Origin: Phytopythium helicoides
Lineage: Eukaryota; Oomycota; Peronosporomycetes; Pythiales; Pythiaceae
Assembly: GCA_024867545.1 (NCBI GenBank)
Contig: JANFNE010000079.1
Location: forward strand, 54,086 to 118,085
Length of the DNA stretch: 64,000 nucleotides
Direction: 5' to 3'
Translations under genes and position numbers: made by a program
The notes under the pieces: model-generated
Told to the model about the DNA's origin: nothing
The model's input: only the letters and a program-made list of their open reading frames with translations
Databases searched by the model: none
Part shown: positions 10,725 through 21,000 of the stretch, one piece after another
How positions within the stretch are numbered: position 1 is the stretch's first letter
How the letters are laid out: each line of letters begins with the position of its first letter

Positions 10725-12187
10725 TTACTGAAAATGCGAGCCTGGACGCCGGTTGGACTGCGATGCCTGCATCAAGTTTTGCAACCCCGCCGCCATGACT
10801 GCCGCAAACATATCCATATCGATCGGACCATCCATGGGCCGCGATTGTCTACCGCCTCCTTGCTGTTGAGATGCCTCGTAAGCATAGGCGGCTGCACCGG
10901 TTGGCTGCACCATCGTCTTTGCCTCTTCAAAATCGGCCATCGACAGCGGTCGCATTCTTGGCACCGGAGGGCTCGAGGCAATCTCCCCGTCCTCCTTGGA
11001 GGCGGCGATCGAGGCCTCGCGCACCTGCTCAATGTGCTCGCGAAGAGGGATCATAAGGGCCGCTCGGCACAGCTCCTTGAGGTCGCTACCGCTGTAGTAC
11101 ACCGTGTCGACGCTGAGCTGGTGGAAGTCAAAACCCGCTTCGACCACCTCGTTCCGCAGGTGGAGCAGAAGGATCTTTTCACGCTGCGGCTGACTCGGAA
11201 GTCCAATCTCGAATGTGCGCGGCATTCGCCGAAGAAAGGCCGGGTCCACATCCTGGGGACGGTTCGTCGCGCCGAGCACGATCACTCCAAAGCCCTGATC
11301 CTCAGCACTCATGTCATTGAAACCGTCCCAAAGAGCCAAGAATTCCTGCGAAGATAATACAGGATCATGGCTGTCAGCATATGCTCGCTAAAACTGATAT
11401 CATGCTCAATGGCGTCGCCAACTCGTACCGTCTTCATAGATGAGAAAGTTGGGTCAGAAACGCCACCGCGCTTGCCCATGAACGAGTCAACCTCGTCAAT
11501 GAAGATGATGCACGGTGCAAGCTTGCGGGCGAGCGAGAAGGCGGCGCGCACAAGCTTTTGCGACTCGCCAAACCACTTGCTCATGATCGTGCTGATCTTC
11601 AGATCAATGAAAAACGCTCCCGATTCTCTCGCGATCGCCTTGGCCAGCATCGTCTTGCCTGTTCCAGGCTTGCCGTACAGCAGAATACCCTTTGGGACCG
11701 ACAGCAGGTTGCCTCTAGATGCGAAGAATTCGGGGCTCTTGAGCGGCAGCACAACCAGGTCGTAGATGTCTCGCTTCTGGCGCTCCAGCCCGCCAATATC
11801 GGCGAACGACACGTCGATGTCCAGCGGGTCGACAATGTCGCCGGCGATGATGTTCTCGAAGTAGTTGGTGTTGAACACGGGGCGGCCCGTCTTGGTGAGT
11901 CGCTTCTGCAGCTTGGACTGGCTGTTGGCGCCTTCCAGGTACTCGTCCATCATGGGCTTGAGCGTCTGCGAGCATGGTCTTCAGCCTCTCCAATCGCGCA
12001 AGCAGGCGAACACACAGCCACGCACCTTGTACATGTACTTGGCGGACACGAACATCCCGTAGAGGAAGATGCCGTCGAGCACCATGCCCAGCACCTCGTC
12101 CTTGACGGACACGGCGCGCGCGTCCTCGCCCGCCGGCGCCGGCGCCGCCGCGCCCTTTTCCTCGCTCTTGCTCGCGCCCGCACCCAT
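10725..12187 (-). CDS. Msp1/ATAD1-type AAA ATPase
   Basis: A membrane-anchored AAA protein that pulls mis-targeted tail-anchored proteins out of the outer mitochondrial or peroxisomal membrane. Three exons: 12026-12187, 11429-11965 and 10725-11345, all phase-consistent with GT-AG introns. The first exon gives an Ala/Pro-rich start and one hydrophobic segment (VLGMVLDGIFLYGMFVSAKYMY). The AAA core shows IGGLERQK, Walker A GKPGTGKT, pore loop KWFGESQKLV, Walker B FIDEVDS, and GATNRPQDVDPAFLRRMPRTFEI with the arginine fingers. The C-terminal tail is Gln- and Met-rich and not conserved. Human ATAD1 has the same single N-terminal anchor. Spastin or fidgetin relatives are less likely because no MIT domain is present. 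Confidence 0.88.
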
Positions 12188-12210
12188 TGCCGCCGCTGCC
12201 CCCGCTGTCT

Positions 12211-12255
12211 ATCGCCGAGCTCTATCGACGCTCCCAATCGCCGAGCTCTATCGAC
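12211..12255. repeat. 19-base direct repeat in the ATPase/HMG divergent promoter
   Basis: ATCGCCGAGCTCTATCGAC occurs exactly twice, at 12211-12229 and 12237-12255, 26 bases apart. A further CTATCGAC follows at 12256-12263. The repeat includes a GAGCTC palindrome. It lies in the 200-base space between the ATPase start (12187) and the HMG/histone-fold start (12388), where a shared promoter is expected. Confidence 0.7.
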
Positions 12256-12387
12256 CTATCGACAGCGCCTCCGCTTCAGCTGCTTGCTGCGCGCTTCGCT
12301 GGCGAGTGAGGTGGAGAATGACGCGCATTCGGTGTGGGCCACACGAGCGCGCCAAATTTGCCTTTTTGGTCAGTGTGGAAGTGCCCC

Positions 12388-13362
12388 ATGGCGCCGATCA
12401 AGAAGCCGCAGAGCTCGTACCTGCTCTTCTGCAACGAGCGGCGGCGGCAGGTGACGGACGAGCACCCTGGTGCGACTGGCGCAATGAGCGGGAGGAGGTG
12501 GAGAGCCTGCTGACCGTGGGCGAGCGCAGGGCTGCGCATTGGCGAGATCCAGAAGCTGCTGAGCGCGCAGTGGAAGGAGCTGACCCCCGAGGACAAGGAG
12601 GTGCGCGTGGGGTGCGGTGCGCGCTGTAGGGGGAGCGAGTGGGGCGCTAACAGTGGTAGACGGCTGGTCGTAGCGCTACACGCAACTGGCCGCCAAGGAC
12701 AAGGAGCGGTACCAGCAGGAGGTGCGCGACAACCCGGTGGTGGTGGAGGAGCAGCCCGCCGAGGACGCTGGAGAGGCGTCGCACGCCTGCATCTATCCGT
12801 TAGGTGCGTGTGCCCGAGCTGCACGAGGATTGATGGACATCTCGATTGCTGACGAACGCTATACTTGCAGGTCGCGTGAAGAAGATCATCCAGAGCGACC
12901 CTGACGCTGGCAAGATCTCGCGGGATGCACTCATCGCTATCGCGAAGGCTTCCGTACGCGAGCTTCCGAGCGACATATCCAATTGCTACCAACGAGCTAA
13001 CTGATCTGATGCTTTAAATGCTTGTTGTCGGGCTCCAGGAGCTCTTTGTGCAGTTTTTGAGCACCAAGAGCTATGAGCACGCGCTGTACCGCAACAAGCG
13101 GCAAATCAAAATGTCCGACGTGACGCGAACGATCCAGACGACGGCGTCGCTTGACTGGCTTCGCGAGGACTTCCCGGATGTGAAACCAGCTCCAAGCACA
13201 GCTACAGGTCCCAAGGCCAAAGAACCAGCAAAACCGCTTCCCGACGCCGCCGCTTTCTTCCGCCCGCAGGGTACATCCAAAGCCAAAGGTGCTGTAGATG
13301 TAGACGGTGATGCAGATGCAGACGGTGATGTAGATGTGATCGGCGAGCAGGAAGAAGAGTAG
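12388..13362 (+). CDS. HMG-box plus histone-fold fusion protein
   Basis: Five exons (12388-12469, 12530-12600, 12674-12803, 12871-12953, 13039-13362) join without frame breaks. Residues about 3-70 form an HMG box: KKPQSSYLLFCNERRRQV, then LLSAQWKELTPEDKE and YTQLAAKDKERYQQE. After a short acidic linker comes a histone fold of the POLE4/CHRAC1/NF-YC type: PLGRVKKIIQSDPD, ALIAIAKASELFVQFL, SYEHALYRNKRQIK and MSDVTRTIQ. The C-terminal tail is Pro/Ala-rich, then an Asp/Val repeat encoded by GATGTAGATG-type microsatellite DNA. Either half alone would suggest a chromatin or DNA polymerase epsilon/NF-Y role; the fusion should bind DNA through both. A histone-fold partner (POLE3 or NF-YB type) would be expected but is not encoded here. 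Function beyond DNA or chromatin binding is inference. Confidence 0.88.
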
Positions 13363-13559
13363 CAGGCATAAGCAGTGGGAATGAGAGGTGTGGCTTGTTT
13401 TCTATTTTATCCAAGTCCACCAAGCAAAACAACGCCCCGCCCGCACAGCACAGGGGGTTCGTTGACTGCAGGCACCGGAGGCACTCACGCACCCAACGTG
13501 GCGGCGCGCGCTGCGCTGCACTTCGTTGCGCTCGGCTGTACTCGGGGTTGCTTGGCTGC

Positions 13560-14339
13560 CTAGAAAATATCGTTCCAGTCGTCGAACTCCTCCTCGGTGT
13601 CTTCCTGGACCTCGACGACTTCCTCGACGACCTCGACCACGGGCTCGGCGCGCGGGATGAGACCACGGCGACCAGCAATCTTGGAGACCATGGAGCCCGG
13701 CTTGATGCTGGGCACGACACCGTCTGGAAATTTGATAGCCTCGAGGTAGATGCGGTCGCCGACGTGCAGGCCGTTGACGTCGATCTGCAGCGTCTCGGGC
13801 ACCGTGTCCGTGTAGATAGTGCACTCGAGCTCGTGGTGGATGTAGTTGATGTAGCCGCCGCGCTTGAGGCCCGGGCTGCCCTCCTCGTTGAGGTACGAGA
13901 TGGGGATGGAGACCTTGCGTCCAGGCTTGTAGCGCATGAAGTTGACGGCCAGCGGCGCGTCCGTGACGGGGTCGAACTGCACGTCGCGCATGACGGCCTT
14001 GACCGGCGCGGCGTCGCCCACCTGCACGTCGAAGACCTGGTTGTCGATGGACGACCACAGCTTGCGGTGCAGCTTCTCGAACGTGCGCGTCTCGAGCGCC
14101 ACGAGCACCTTGGACGCGTCTCCGCCCTCGCCCTCGCCGTACAGCACGCCCGGCAGCTTGCCCTGCTTGCGCAGGCGGCGCGCGGCGCGCGAGCCCTCGC
14201 CCAGGCGCACGTCCACCTGCAGCTGCAGCACGTGGCTGGCGTCGGAGGTGGCGGCGCTGGCGGCCGCGGCCGCGGAGGAGAAGAGCGCGGCGCGCACCGG
14301 CGCGCGGGCGGCCTGCCGCTGCAGCGAGAGCGCCAGCAT
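13560..14339 (-). CDS. Mitochondrial ribosomal protein bL25 (long, CTC type)
   Basis: A single-exon 259-residue protein. The first 30 residues (LALSLQRQAARAPVRAALFSS) are an Arg/Ala/Ser-rich mitochondrial presequence. The body shows the L25 start with GSRAARRLRKQGKLPGVLYG, which binds 5S rRNA or its mitochondrial substitute, and then the second beta domain of the TL5/CTC form (TDAPLAVNFMRY, LECTIYTDTVPETLQIDV, LHVGDRIYLEAIKFP). The end is an acidic EVVEEVVEVQEDTEEE tail. It converges with the HMG/histone-fold gene, leaving 197 bases between stops. Confidence 0.88.
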   Translation of the reverse strand: MLALSLQRQAARAPVRAALFSSAAAAASAATSDASHVLQLQVDVRLGEGSRAARRLRKQGKLPGVLYGEGEGGDASKVLVALETRTFEKLHRKLWSSIDNQVFDVQVGDAAPVKAVMRDVQFDPVTDAPLAVNFMRYKPGRKVSIPISYLNEEGSPGLKRGGYINYIHHELECTIYTDTVPETLQIDVNGLHVGDRIYLEAIKFPDGVVPSIKPGSMVSKIAGRRGLIPRAEPVVEVVEEVVEVQEDTEEEFDDWNDIF

Positions 14340-14504
14340 GGCTTCGAGGGGCGTGTGGGCCAGTCAACGAGTGTGCGGCGGCGGTCGCCAGCAGCGTCGG
14401 GAGCTACGGACCTGCAAATTGATGGCTCGCGTCTACGCACGACATACAAAGTGACATGTATGGGGTGCTTTGAGATTGAATGGCGCCTCAAAACCACTAC
14501 TGTA

Positions 14505-14540
14505 TGTAGTATGGAAGGCAGCGGTATGCAGTATTGAAGG
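14505..14540. repeat. Two 14-base direct repeats upstream of bL25m
   Basis: TGTAGTATGGAAGG (14505-14518) and TGCAGTATTGAAGG (14527-14540) differ at two bases and are spaced by 22. They lie between the CPSF100 stop and the bL25 start, in the bL25 promoter side. A weak inverted repeat ACTAC-TGTAT-GTAGT overlaps the first copy. Confidence 0.5.
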
Positions 14541-14581
14541 TCAAGCACTTGAACGTGACCTCGAGGTGCTTCCTCGCGGAC

Positions 14582-17480
14582 TCACACGAGCGTGAACTGC
14601 TCGTACAGCAGCGCGCGGATCTTGTAGTAGCTGCTCGAGAGCGCGCCCTCGACCACAATCTCGTTGTTCATGGCGCGCTTGAGCACCACGCCGTCGTTGC
14701 ACACGAGCATGCCGCCGCGGAACTTGGCGTTGAAGCCTGCCTTGCCCAGCACTTGCTTCATCACGTCCAGCTTCATCTTGCCGTCGCTCAGCAGCATCGG
14801 TTCGTGCGTGCTCGGCTCGCCCTTCTCGTTCAACGGCTGCAACACGGGTACGGAGCTGTTTTCCGGCAGCGCAATTTGTCCAGTGACGTACGCTACCTCG
14901 TGCATGCCAACCTATAATGGATCAACACACGTTAGCAACAGCAACAACAACAAACGCGCTCTAGGATGCATCATAAAACCACTCACCTTCCGGAAAATCG
15001 CTGACGTGTACAACGACTCCTTTACAGCGAGCTTGTACACATTTGTGTCCGACTCAATGTCGATGCATTCCATCACGTTGGGCGTGAAAACCGCCTCGCA
15101 CAGTGGGATGGACGACTCGACAAACTTCTTCAGCTCGGAAGTCGTCGTCTCGGTGCCGTGAACGAGAATGAGCTTGCGGGGCTTGACATTGCCCAGGCAG
15201 TTGCGAATAGCGCGACCATCGGCGAGACCGTCAAAGTCGACTTGAGTTACACGGGCAGCAACCTGATTGAAGAATGCGCCACGTAAGGACAAGCCATCAC
15301 AAACCCAACAATGCAATTCACCATACCTTGACGGAAACGTCACTTGTGACCGTCTTGGTTGGACGAGTTTCAGGCGCTGCTTCTTGTTCAGCGTTTTCCA
15401 TCTCAACATCACCTTCGGCGTCATCGATAATGTTTCTTCGCGCTTGACGATTGGCAAGTAGAGTTGTGTCTTTGTAGTCGTCAGGATTGATGATCTACTC
15501 GGTTCAAGCCCAGACCGGATTAGTGTCGTGGCCCACTAACATATACGGAACAAGGAAAAACACTCAGTGTACCTCGCCGTATTCGTCCCACTCCACCTTT
15601 GGCTCCGATGCGAAGAACATCGGGTATCGAACGGATGCGATTTGTCCTAGTCCTACCTTGAAGGTTCCTCTCAGTTGGACTGCAGTCGCGCGTAGTGGTT
15701 CGAGTGAGTGCATCGTTCTACAAAAGCTACACACTCAAGTACATGATTACCTTCGTTTGCAGCTTCCTCCTCTTCCTCTTCTGACTCGTAGTCCTCAATT
15801 CCCATCATCATGTCTTCCATCGCGGCTTCCTCCATCTCTTTTGCTTTGTTCTCTGCTTCGACTCGAAGACGTTTTCGCTCCTTGACTTCGTAGAGCGCAA
15901 GCTCTGCTCCCTCCAAAAAGACTTTCTCCGTAACTGAAAAAGTAATCGTTCTGTCTCCTGTCGGGGTCTTCACTAACTGCAACACGCGCGAGGCCAAGGA
16001 TCCAGGAGAACTGGTTGTCGTGAAGATAATGCTGTTTCGAGGGTCTGGGGCCCATCGCACAAACAGCTCTTTTGCAAAGCCACATTCCAGGCTCGGAGAT
16101 GTTGTCAAAACCACCTGAGGCGTGTAAGAGATAGCATTAGCATGCAACCAATTGCGAGCGACAAAATTCAGGACTTACCTTGGGCTCTGGGAGATTGTCC
16201 AGCTCTTCAATTGTATGAACCAAATGAATATGGCTGCGGGTGAGCCAAGGGCCATGTTAGAGTCAGGGTGCCACTCAAAAGGAAAAAAAAGAAACATACG
16301 AGAACTGGAATGGATTCTGGCGCCCGACGTCAAAGTTTTTTGCAATGCGCTCGTTACACCATTCGAGCATCGCCTGTGCGGCTTTTGGTGTGTAGTAACT
16401 CATGTCGTGAAGCAGAGCAATCGGGTCTCGAAGCCTGTGACGCAGCGGCCGTGAGTATTCCAAGGTTTCAAAATGTTTGCTTGCGTACAGACGCGACACG
16501 CACTTGTTTTGAATCCAGTACTGGTCCAGAACGCGCATGAGCTCTAGAACACGCCCAGAGCTGTCTGTCGGAATGAGAACATTGCCTCCACCTCGCACGG
16601 TTTTCAAGACCTCCATCATGATCTGGAAACCACATAAACCCTCGTGAACCAAAGAGTTTGGACATGGCATAGCTCGGTAGCGTCTTACCTTGCTGTCACG
16701 ATCCTTGAGCTTGGGCTGTTCCTTGTGCAAGTTCATGGAGTCCGTAATGAGCAGCGTCGGGCGACTGTGCCAACATACTAAACCATTAGTTGATGATGTG
16801 TGAAAATGTTTCTGTCAATCGAAAACGTACGTGAATGAGTCGAGGATCGTCTTCTGCAGCACGTGCTCAGAGCGATGGTTGTAATCCACCGCATATATAA
16901 TGTCATCCTGCGAGTATACATTGAGCGTTAGCGGCTGGAATGGTTCGCGATGATGCGGCTTTAACCTCGCAACCCTCACCGTCTCCTTCATGATGCGCCA
17001 TAGCGAGCCACCGATGAGGTGCCCCGCGACGTGCGGCGTGATGACGATGCCCTCCCCCGAGCTCGTGAGCGTGAGCTTCTCCGAGTACTTGAGCTGCTTG
17101 AACTTTTCGAAGACGGCGTCAACGTCGTCGAGCGAGAAGAGCGCGAAGTCGCTGTCGTTCTTGGTTTTGGCCTGATAGGCGTCGTAGAGCGCGATCTGGC
17201 CCATGCGGTGCACGGGCAGCGTGCCGTAGACGGGTGCGTTGAGCCCGAGCTTCCCCATGGCGTAGGGCAGCGCGCCCATGTGCGCCATGTCGAGGTGCGA
17301 GATGAGCACCAGGTCCACGCGGTCCACGACGCGCTGCAGCGGCCGCAGCAGCTCCACGTCGTACTGGTCCGTCCAGCCGCAGTCCAGGAGGATGCACACC
17401 TCGTCGATCTCCAGCAGGTACGCGCAGCACGGGTCGCTCGACTGCACGCCGTACAGCGGCGTGAAGGTGATGACCGCCAT
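14582..17480 (-). CDS. CPSF2: Cleavage and polyadenylation specificity factor 100 kDa subunit
   Basis: The non-catalytic partner of the CPSF73 endonuclease in pre-mRNA 3' processing. The ATG at 17480 gives ITFTPLYGVQSSDPCCAYLL and a metallo-beta-lactamase fold. Where CPSF73 has the zinc motif HxHxDH, this protein reads SHLDMAHMGALPYAMGK, so the metal ligands are lost, as is usual for CPSF100. The beta-CASP part follows (ADVLIPTDSS-like NVLIPTDSSGRVLELM, then YTPKAAQAMLEWCNERI and TTSPSLECGFAKELFVRW). A Glu-rich hinge (DYESEEEEEE) precedes the conserved YPMFFASEPKVEWDEYGE segment. The C-terminal domain ends SSSYYKIRALLYEQFTLV. About ten exons join with GT-AG introns and no frame breaks were needed. 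Confidence 0.92.
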
Positions 17481-17560
17481 GGCGCCGCGGTCTTGGCGCC
17501 GCTTTAGACTGCTCGTGGGTCGGTCGCGGGGATATTTTTCGTCTGAAATCGTCTTTTCAA

Positions 17561-17592
17561 CCAATGAAACATGCCCATTTACGCCGCATTGG
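17561..17592. promoter_or_regulatory. Inverted CCAAT pair upstream of CPSF100
   Basis: CCAAT at 17561-17565 and ATTGG at 17588-17592 flank 22 bases, about 80-110 bases upstream of the CPSF100 start at 17480. They fit a paired NF-Y site in the short gap between two leftward genes. The right half abuts the stop of the membrane protein at 17593. Confidence 0.4.
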
Positions 17593-17955
17593 CTATGACG
17601 TCGCGATGGACGCGCCGGCGGGCGTGGCGCGAGCTGCCGCCGCCTTCTCGTACGCGTGCAGCGCCAGCAGCCAGGCGAGCGGTAGCGCCAGCATGAGCAG
17701 CAGGTAGCGCGCGTCCTCGTGGTGCACGTCCAGGTCCAGCGCCACGCCGAGCGCCGCGCAGGCGCCGAGCAGCGCGAGTCCGAGCGCCAGCGCCAGCGCG
17801 ACCTCGGCCTTGTCGACGCCGTCGATGGCGCTTTGCTCGCCCTCCAGCCGCACGAGCTCCACATTGTAGCGCAGGTTGTCGAAGTCCTCGGGGTGGAGCT
17901 CCAGCCGGGGCTTGTGAGGCGACCTGCGCGGCTTTGGGCGCAAGCGGAGGGGCAT
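17593..17955 (-). CDS. Small two-pass membrane protein, unknown
   Basis: A single-exon frame of 120 residues from the ATG at 17955. The first 35 residues are basic and Pro-rich (PLRLRPKPRRSPHKPRLEL). Two hydrophobic segments follow, at about residues 51-73 (VALALALGLALLGACAALGVAL) and 84-103 (ARYLLLMLALPLAWLLALHA), joined by a short acidic loop (DLDVHHED). It sits head-to-tail between CPSF100 and the coiled-coil gene, with about 110-120 bases on each side. It is not a family I recognise; the location (ER or mitochondrion) is open. Confidence 0.6.
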   Translation of the reverse strand: MPLRLRPKPRRSPHKPRLELHPEDFDNLRYNVELVRLEGEQSAIDGVDKAEVALALALGLALLGACAALGVALDLDVHHEDARYLLLMLALPLAWLLALHAYEKAAAARATPAGASIATS

Positions 17956-18075
17956 GATGCAGATGAGGTCGACTGAGCTGAAGAGCCGCGACTGACAGGA
18001 TCCGGCGAAAGGCAGAGCAGGCCGTGCCCAACCAACTGCTGCACCAATGGCACGAGACTATCGCAACATTGTGGG

Positions 18076-21000
18076 TCACAGCACGCTGGTTTGGAGCCCC
18101 ATTTCCTGCAGCAAGCAGAGAATAGTGAGCCAGCCATTTGGAACGAGGAAATCGTGCACGCGTGAGCACCTTGATCAATGCCGCGTTCAACTCCTTCTCG
18201 AAATCAGCTGCAGTCGCGTTCGGCGGTAGCAACTTTGACATGGGTGCCTTCTTTTTTAGAGCGCCGATTTTTAGTGCGTCGTACGCATACTTTGCGACTT
18301 GCTTTCTTGGAAGCATCCGCGAAGGTGTTGTGCTCACCTGAATGTTGACGACCAACACGCACGCACCAGTCAGGATAGACCTGGAGGTGACGTATTAATC
18401 CACCCAAATCAAATAAAGAGAGACGAACCATTGGCTGAGTTGAAATACTCGGGACTTGCAGGGTCTTCTAAGCGGACAAAAAGAGATGCCCCATCAAGAA
18501 ACGTGACGGGGACACTTTTTGCACTCCCGCCTATCGCTTCCATCATTGCCGTCATACTCGCAGCGCTGTCCGCACGCTGCAATATATCCTGAAGCACCAA
18601 GAATCCATTTTTCTTAGCTAAGAGCTCGAACGCTATAGCAAGAACATAAATGACACACCAGTTGCACTTCACCCTGTAGCAGCGGGAGCTGCAAGCTCCC
18701 GATTGCGATTGAGCCGACTTCCGAAAGGATAGGAGTAAACGTCCAGCCAAGAGTTTGAAAAGAAAATTCGCCTGACTTTTGGTCTCGGTTGATGGCCTTG
18801 ATATCAAGCACAAGTGTTAATGGCTGGGTTTCGCTGAATAATCCCTCATGTTCTGTCATCAGACGCAAAGCGAACGATTAGCTGCTAGTATTAAAGGCTC
18901 AAAGATCCACAAAAAAGAGTATACCATCCACTCTTCTTTAAACTCAGGAGACACCTGAGCGCTATCCCAATTGATTGTGGTCGTGAAGTGAACCCCTGTT
19001 GTAATTCGAGGCGTTTGATAGAATGTGCCAGGAGGAAAAATGCTCCACAGCACCTTGAAAAATGAAGCTGGCTTGCTTTTTAGATTGTGGAGGCCGTCTA
19101 CCGAAACACGAAACCCGATGGTCGGCTGGTATTTGAATGCCGACTTCAAATCGAGAAAGGCTTTCGGTTTAGCCTGACATCACAGAGTTAAATGGTGAGG
19201 TAACAAACATTAACATTCTTGTTGTGACAATACCTTCAGTATGGCATTCACGTCTGGTATAGATAGTGCCGCCAGCTGCTGTCGACAATCGCTTTCAAGT
19301 TGTGGCTTTCGTTGAGCACTCTGAATGACCGGCGTAAGCAAGTATGTAAATACAGGAAGACACTCTATCCAGAACTTGAGCACTGCACTATCATTTTCAA
19401 GCCTACCCGTAGTGCATAGATTTGATGTTCGACTTGTGTAGGGATGCAGCCCATCGAGTCGTAAGCTTTGTCACGATAGTGTGGTCTAGGATTCAATAGA
19501 CCCTTGGACTCCCACTGATCAGGAGGGCATTTCTTCCTCGACATTAGAACACCGTCAGATGTCTGTGGAGCAATGTTGTGAGTCGGCCACTGTGAAATTA
19601 TCAGCATGTCATCCTTCGAAACTTACTCTCTTGGCCCGAATGAGTCGCACTAAGAGTGTTGCACACGGTACAATAGGAAACTGGTCAACTACCTTTGCAC
19701 TGAATTGCTGATCAGGTGCTCCGAGATTAACATCCGAACGAAGAGGTATCTGAAAGCACCCTTCATTCAAGCGAATCCGCTCAGCCTCTGGCGTTAACGG
19801 TTGATTCTGAGTTTCGATATCGAAAAACACAGGAAACGCACAATACCCAAGAATTACGGGTAGCTTGGAGTAAAGATCTACCGTGTCGACTCGAATGACT
19901 AGTGTGAGTGTTGGGTTGAATCGAGGTTGTCGGTACTCGACGTACTGTTGGGATTAATCACTCCAGTTTGAGATCCGAGTTGCCATCATGCTCAGATTAG
20001 GAGAATGCGCACTTACCACATCAAATATTGGATCGAATATATTGGAAACGGGAATTAAAAATCCGACACCGTCCGTCGTCTCGATTTGTGATCGATCAGC
20101 ATTAAGAGCTGCAAGTGTGACTTTGGTAATGGTAGTGTTATCCGGTAGGCAACGTGCGCCATCGATAGCCACATCAAACCCACTCCCCGCATCGAAAATC
20201 TCGCTACCTGGTGCAGAATTTTTAGTTTCTGAGCGCTTGTCCACTCGTATCCATGAATCATCAACACTCTGAATCGGTTCATTTGAAGCGATAGTTGATC
20301 CTGGTACAAAAAAAAGTGACCTGATTAGACGGATTTAAGCATCAATTTCCAACAACAAAAAAAGCGATCGTACGTACCAGAGACGTGGTTACTCGTTTGA
20401 ATTGGTTGTGGGCTTTCTACACTTGGACGCCCCTTGTTGTTTCCTTGATTGTCTGCATGGGCTCCTGATCCATTTTGATTTCCCCTAGAAACTTCTGGGG
20501 GATAAATAGATCTCTTCTGATCAGGAGAATCGAGAAGACCCACTTTGATGTTTTTAGTAGTATTTGGGATCCGATAATGATCTGCTCAAAAACACAAAGT
20601 CAGGGTCTACTTACCAATGTTCACACTTGCCGGTGCTATACCTGAGTGTAGTTGGGGGTCGATGCCCAAATGAGCTTCATCGTCCGCTTTGTTTCCAAAA
20701 GCAACACGTATACGTATAAATGGCCCGCCATCATCTACTGGAGGCAAGTCGACAATCGACATTTTTGACGGATCTGGCATGGGTGGCTTTCGAATTGGAA
20801 GTTTGAAGAATCCAGCAACGAGAAGTGGCTCCTCAGTGCCGGAATTAGCGACAAAGAGTTCCGCAACACTCCACCCGATACTTGACAATGCGCCATTACG
20901 TGCTCCTTGTTGGTCGATTGGTAGGCTTGACACCTTCAATACCATAGATGAAGGTGAACCAAAAGCAACGTTTTCTGCATCAACAGTAAAGGTACCTCCA

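Noticed and set aside
13202..14548. A 448-codon minus-strand frame over bL25m
   Set aside because: It overlaps the well supported bL25 frame on the same strand in another phase and consists of Arg/Ser/Thr runs typical of shifted GC-rich codons.
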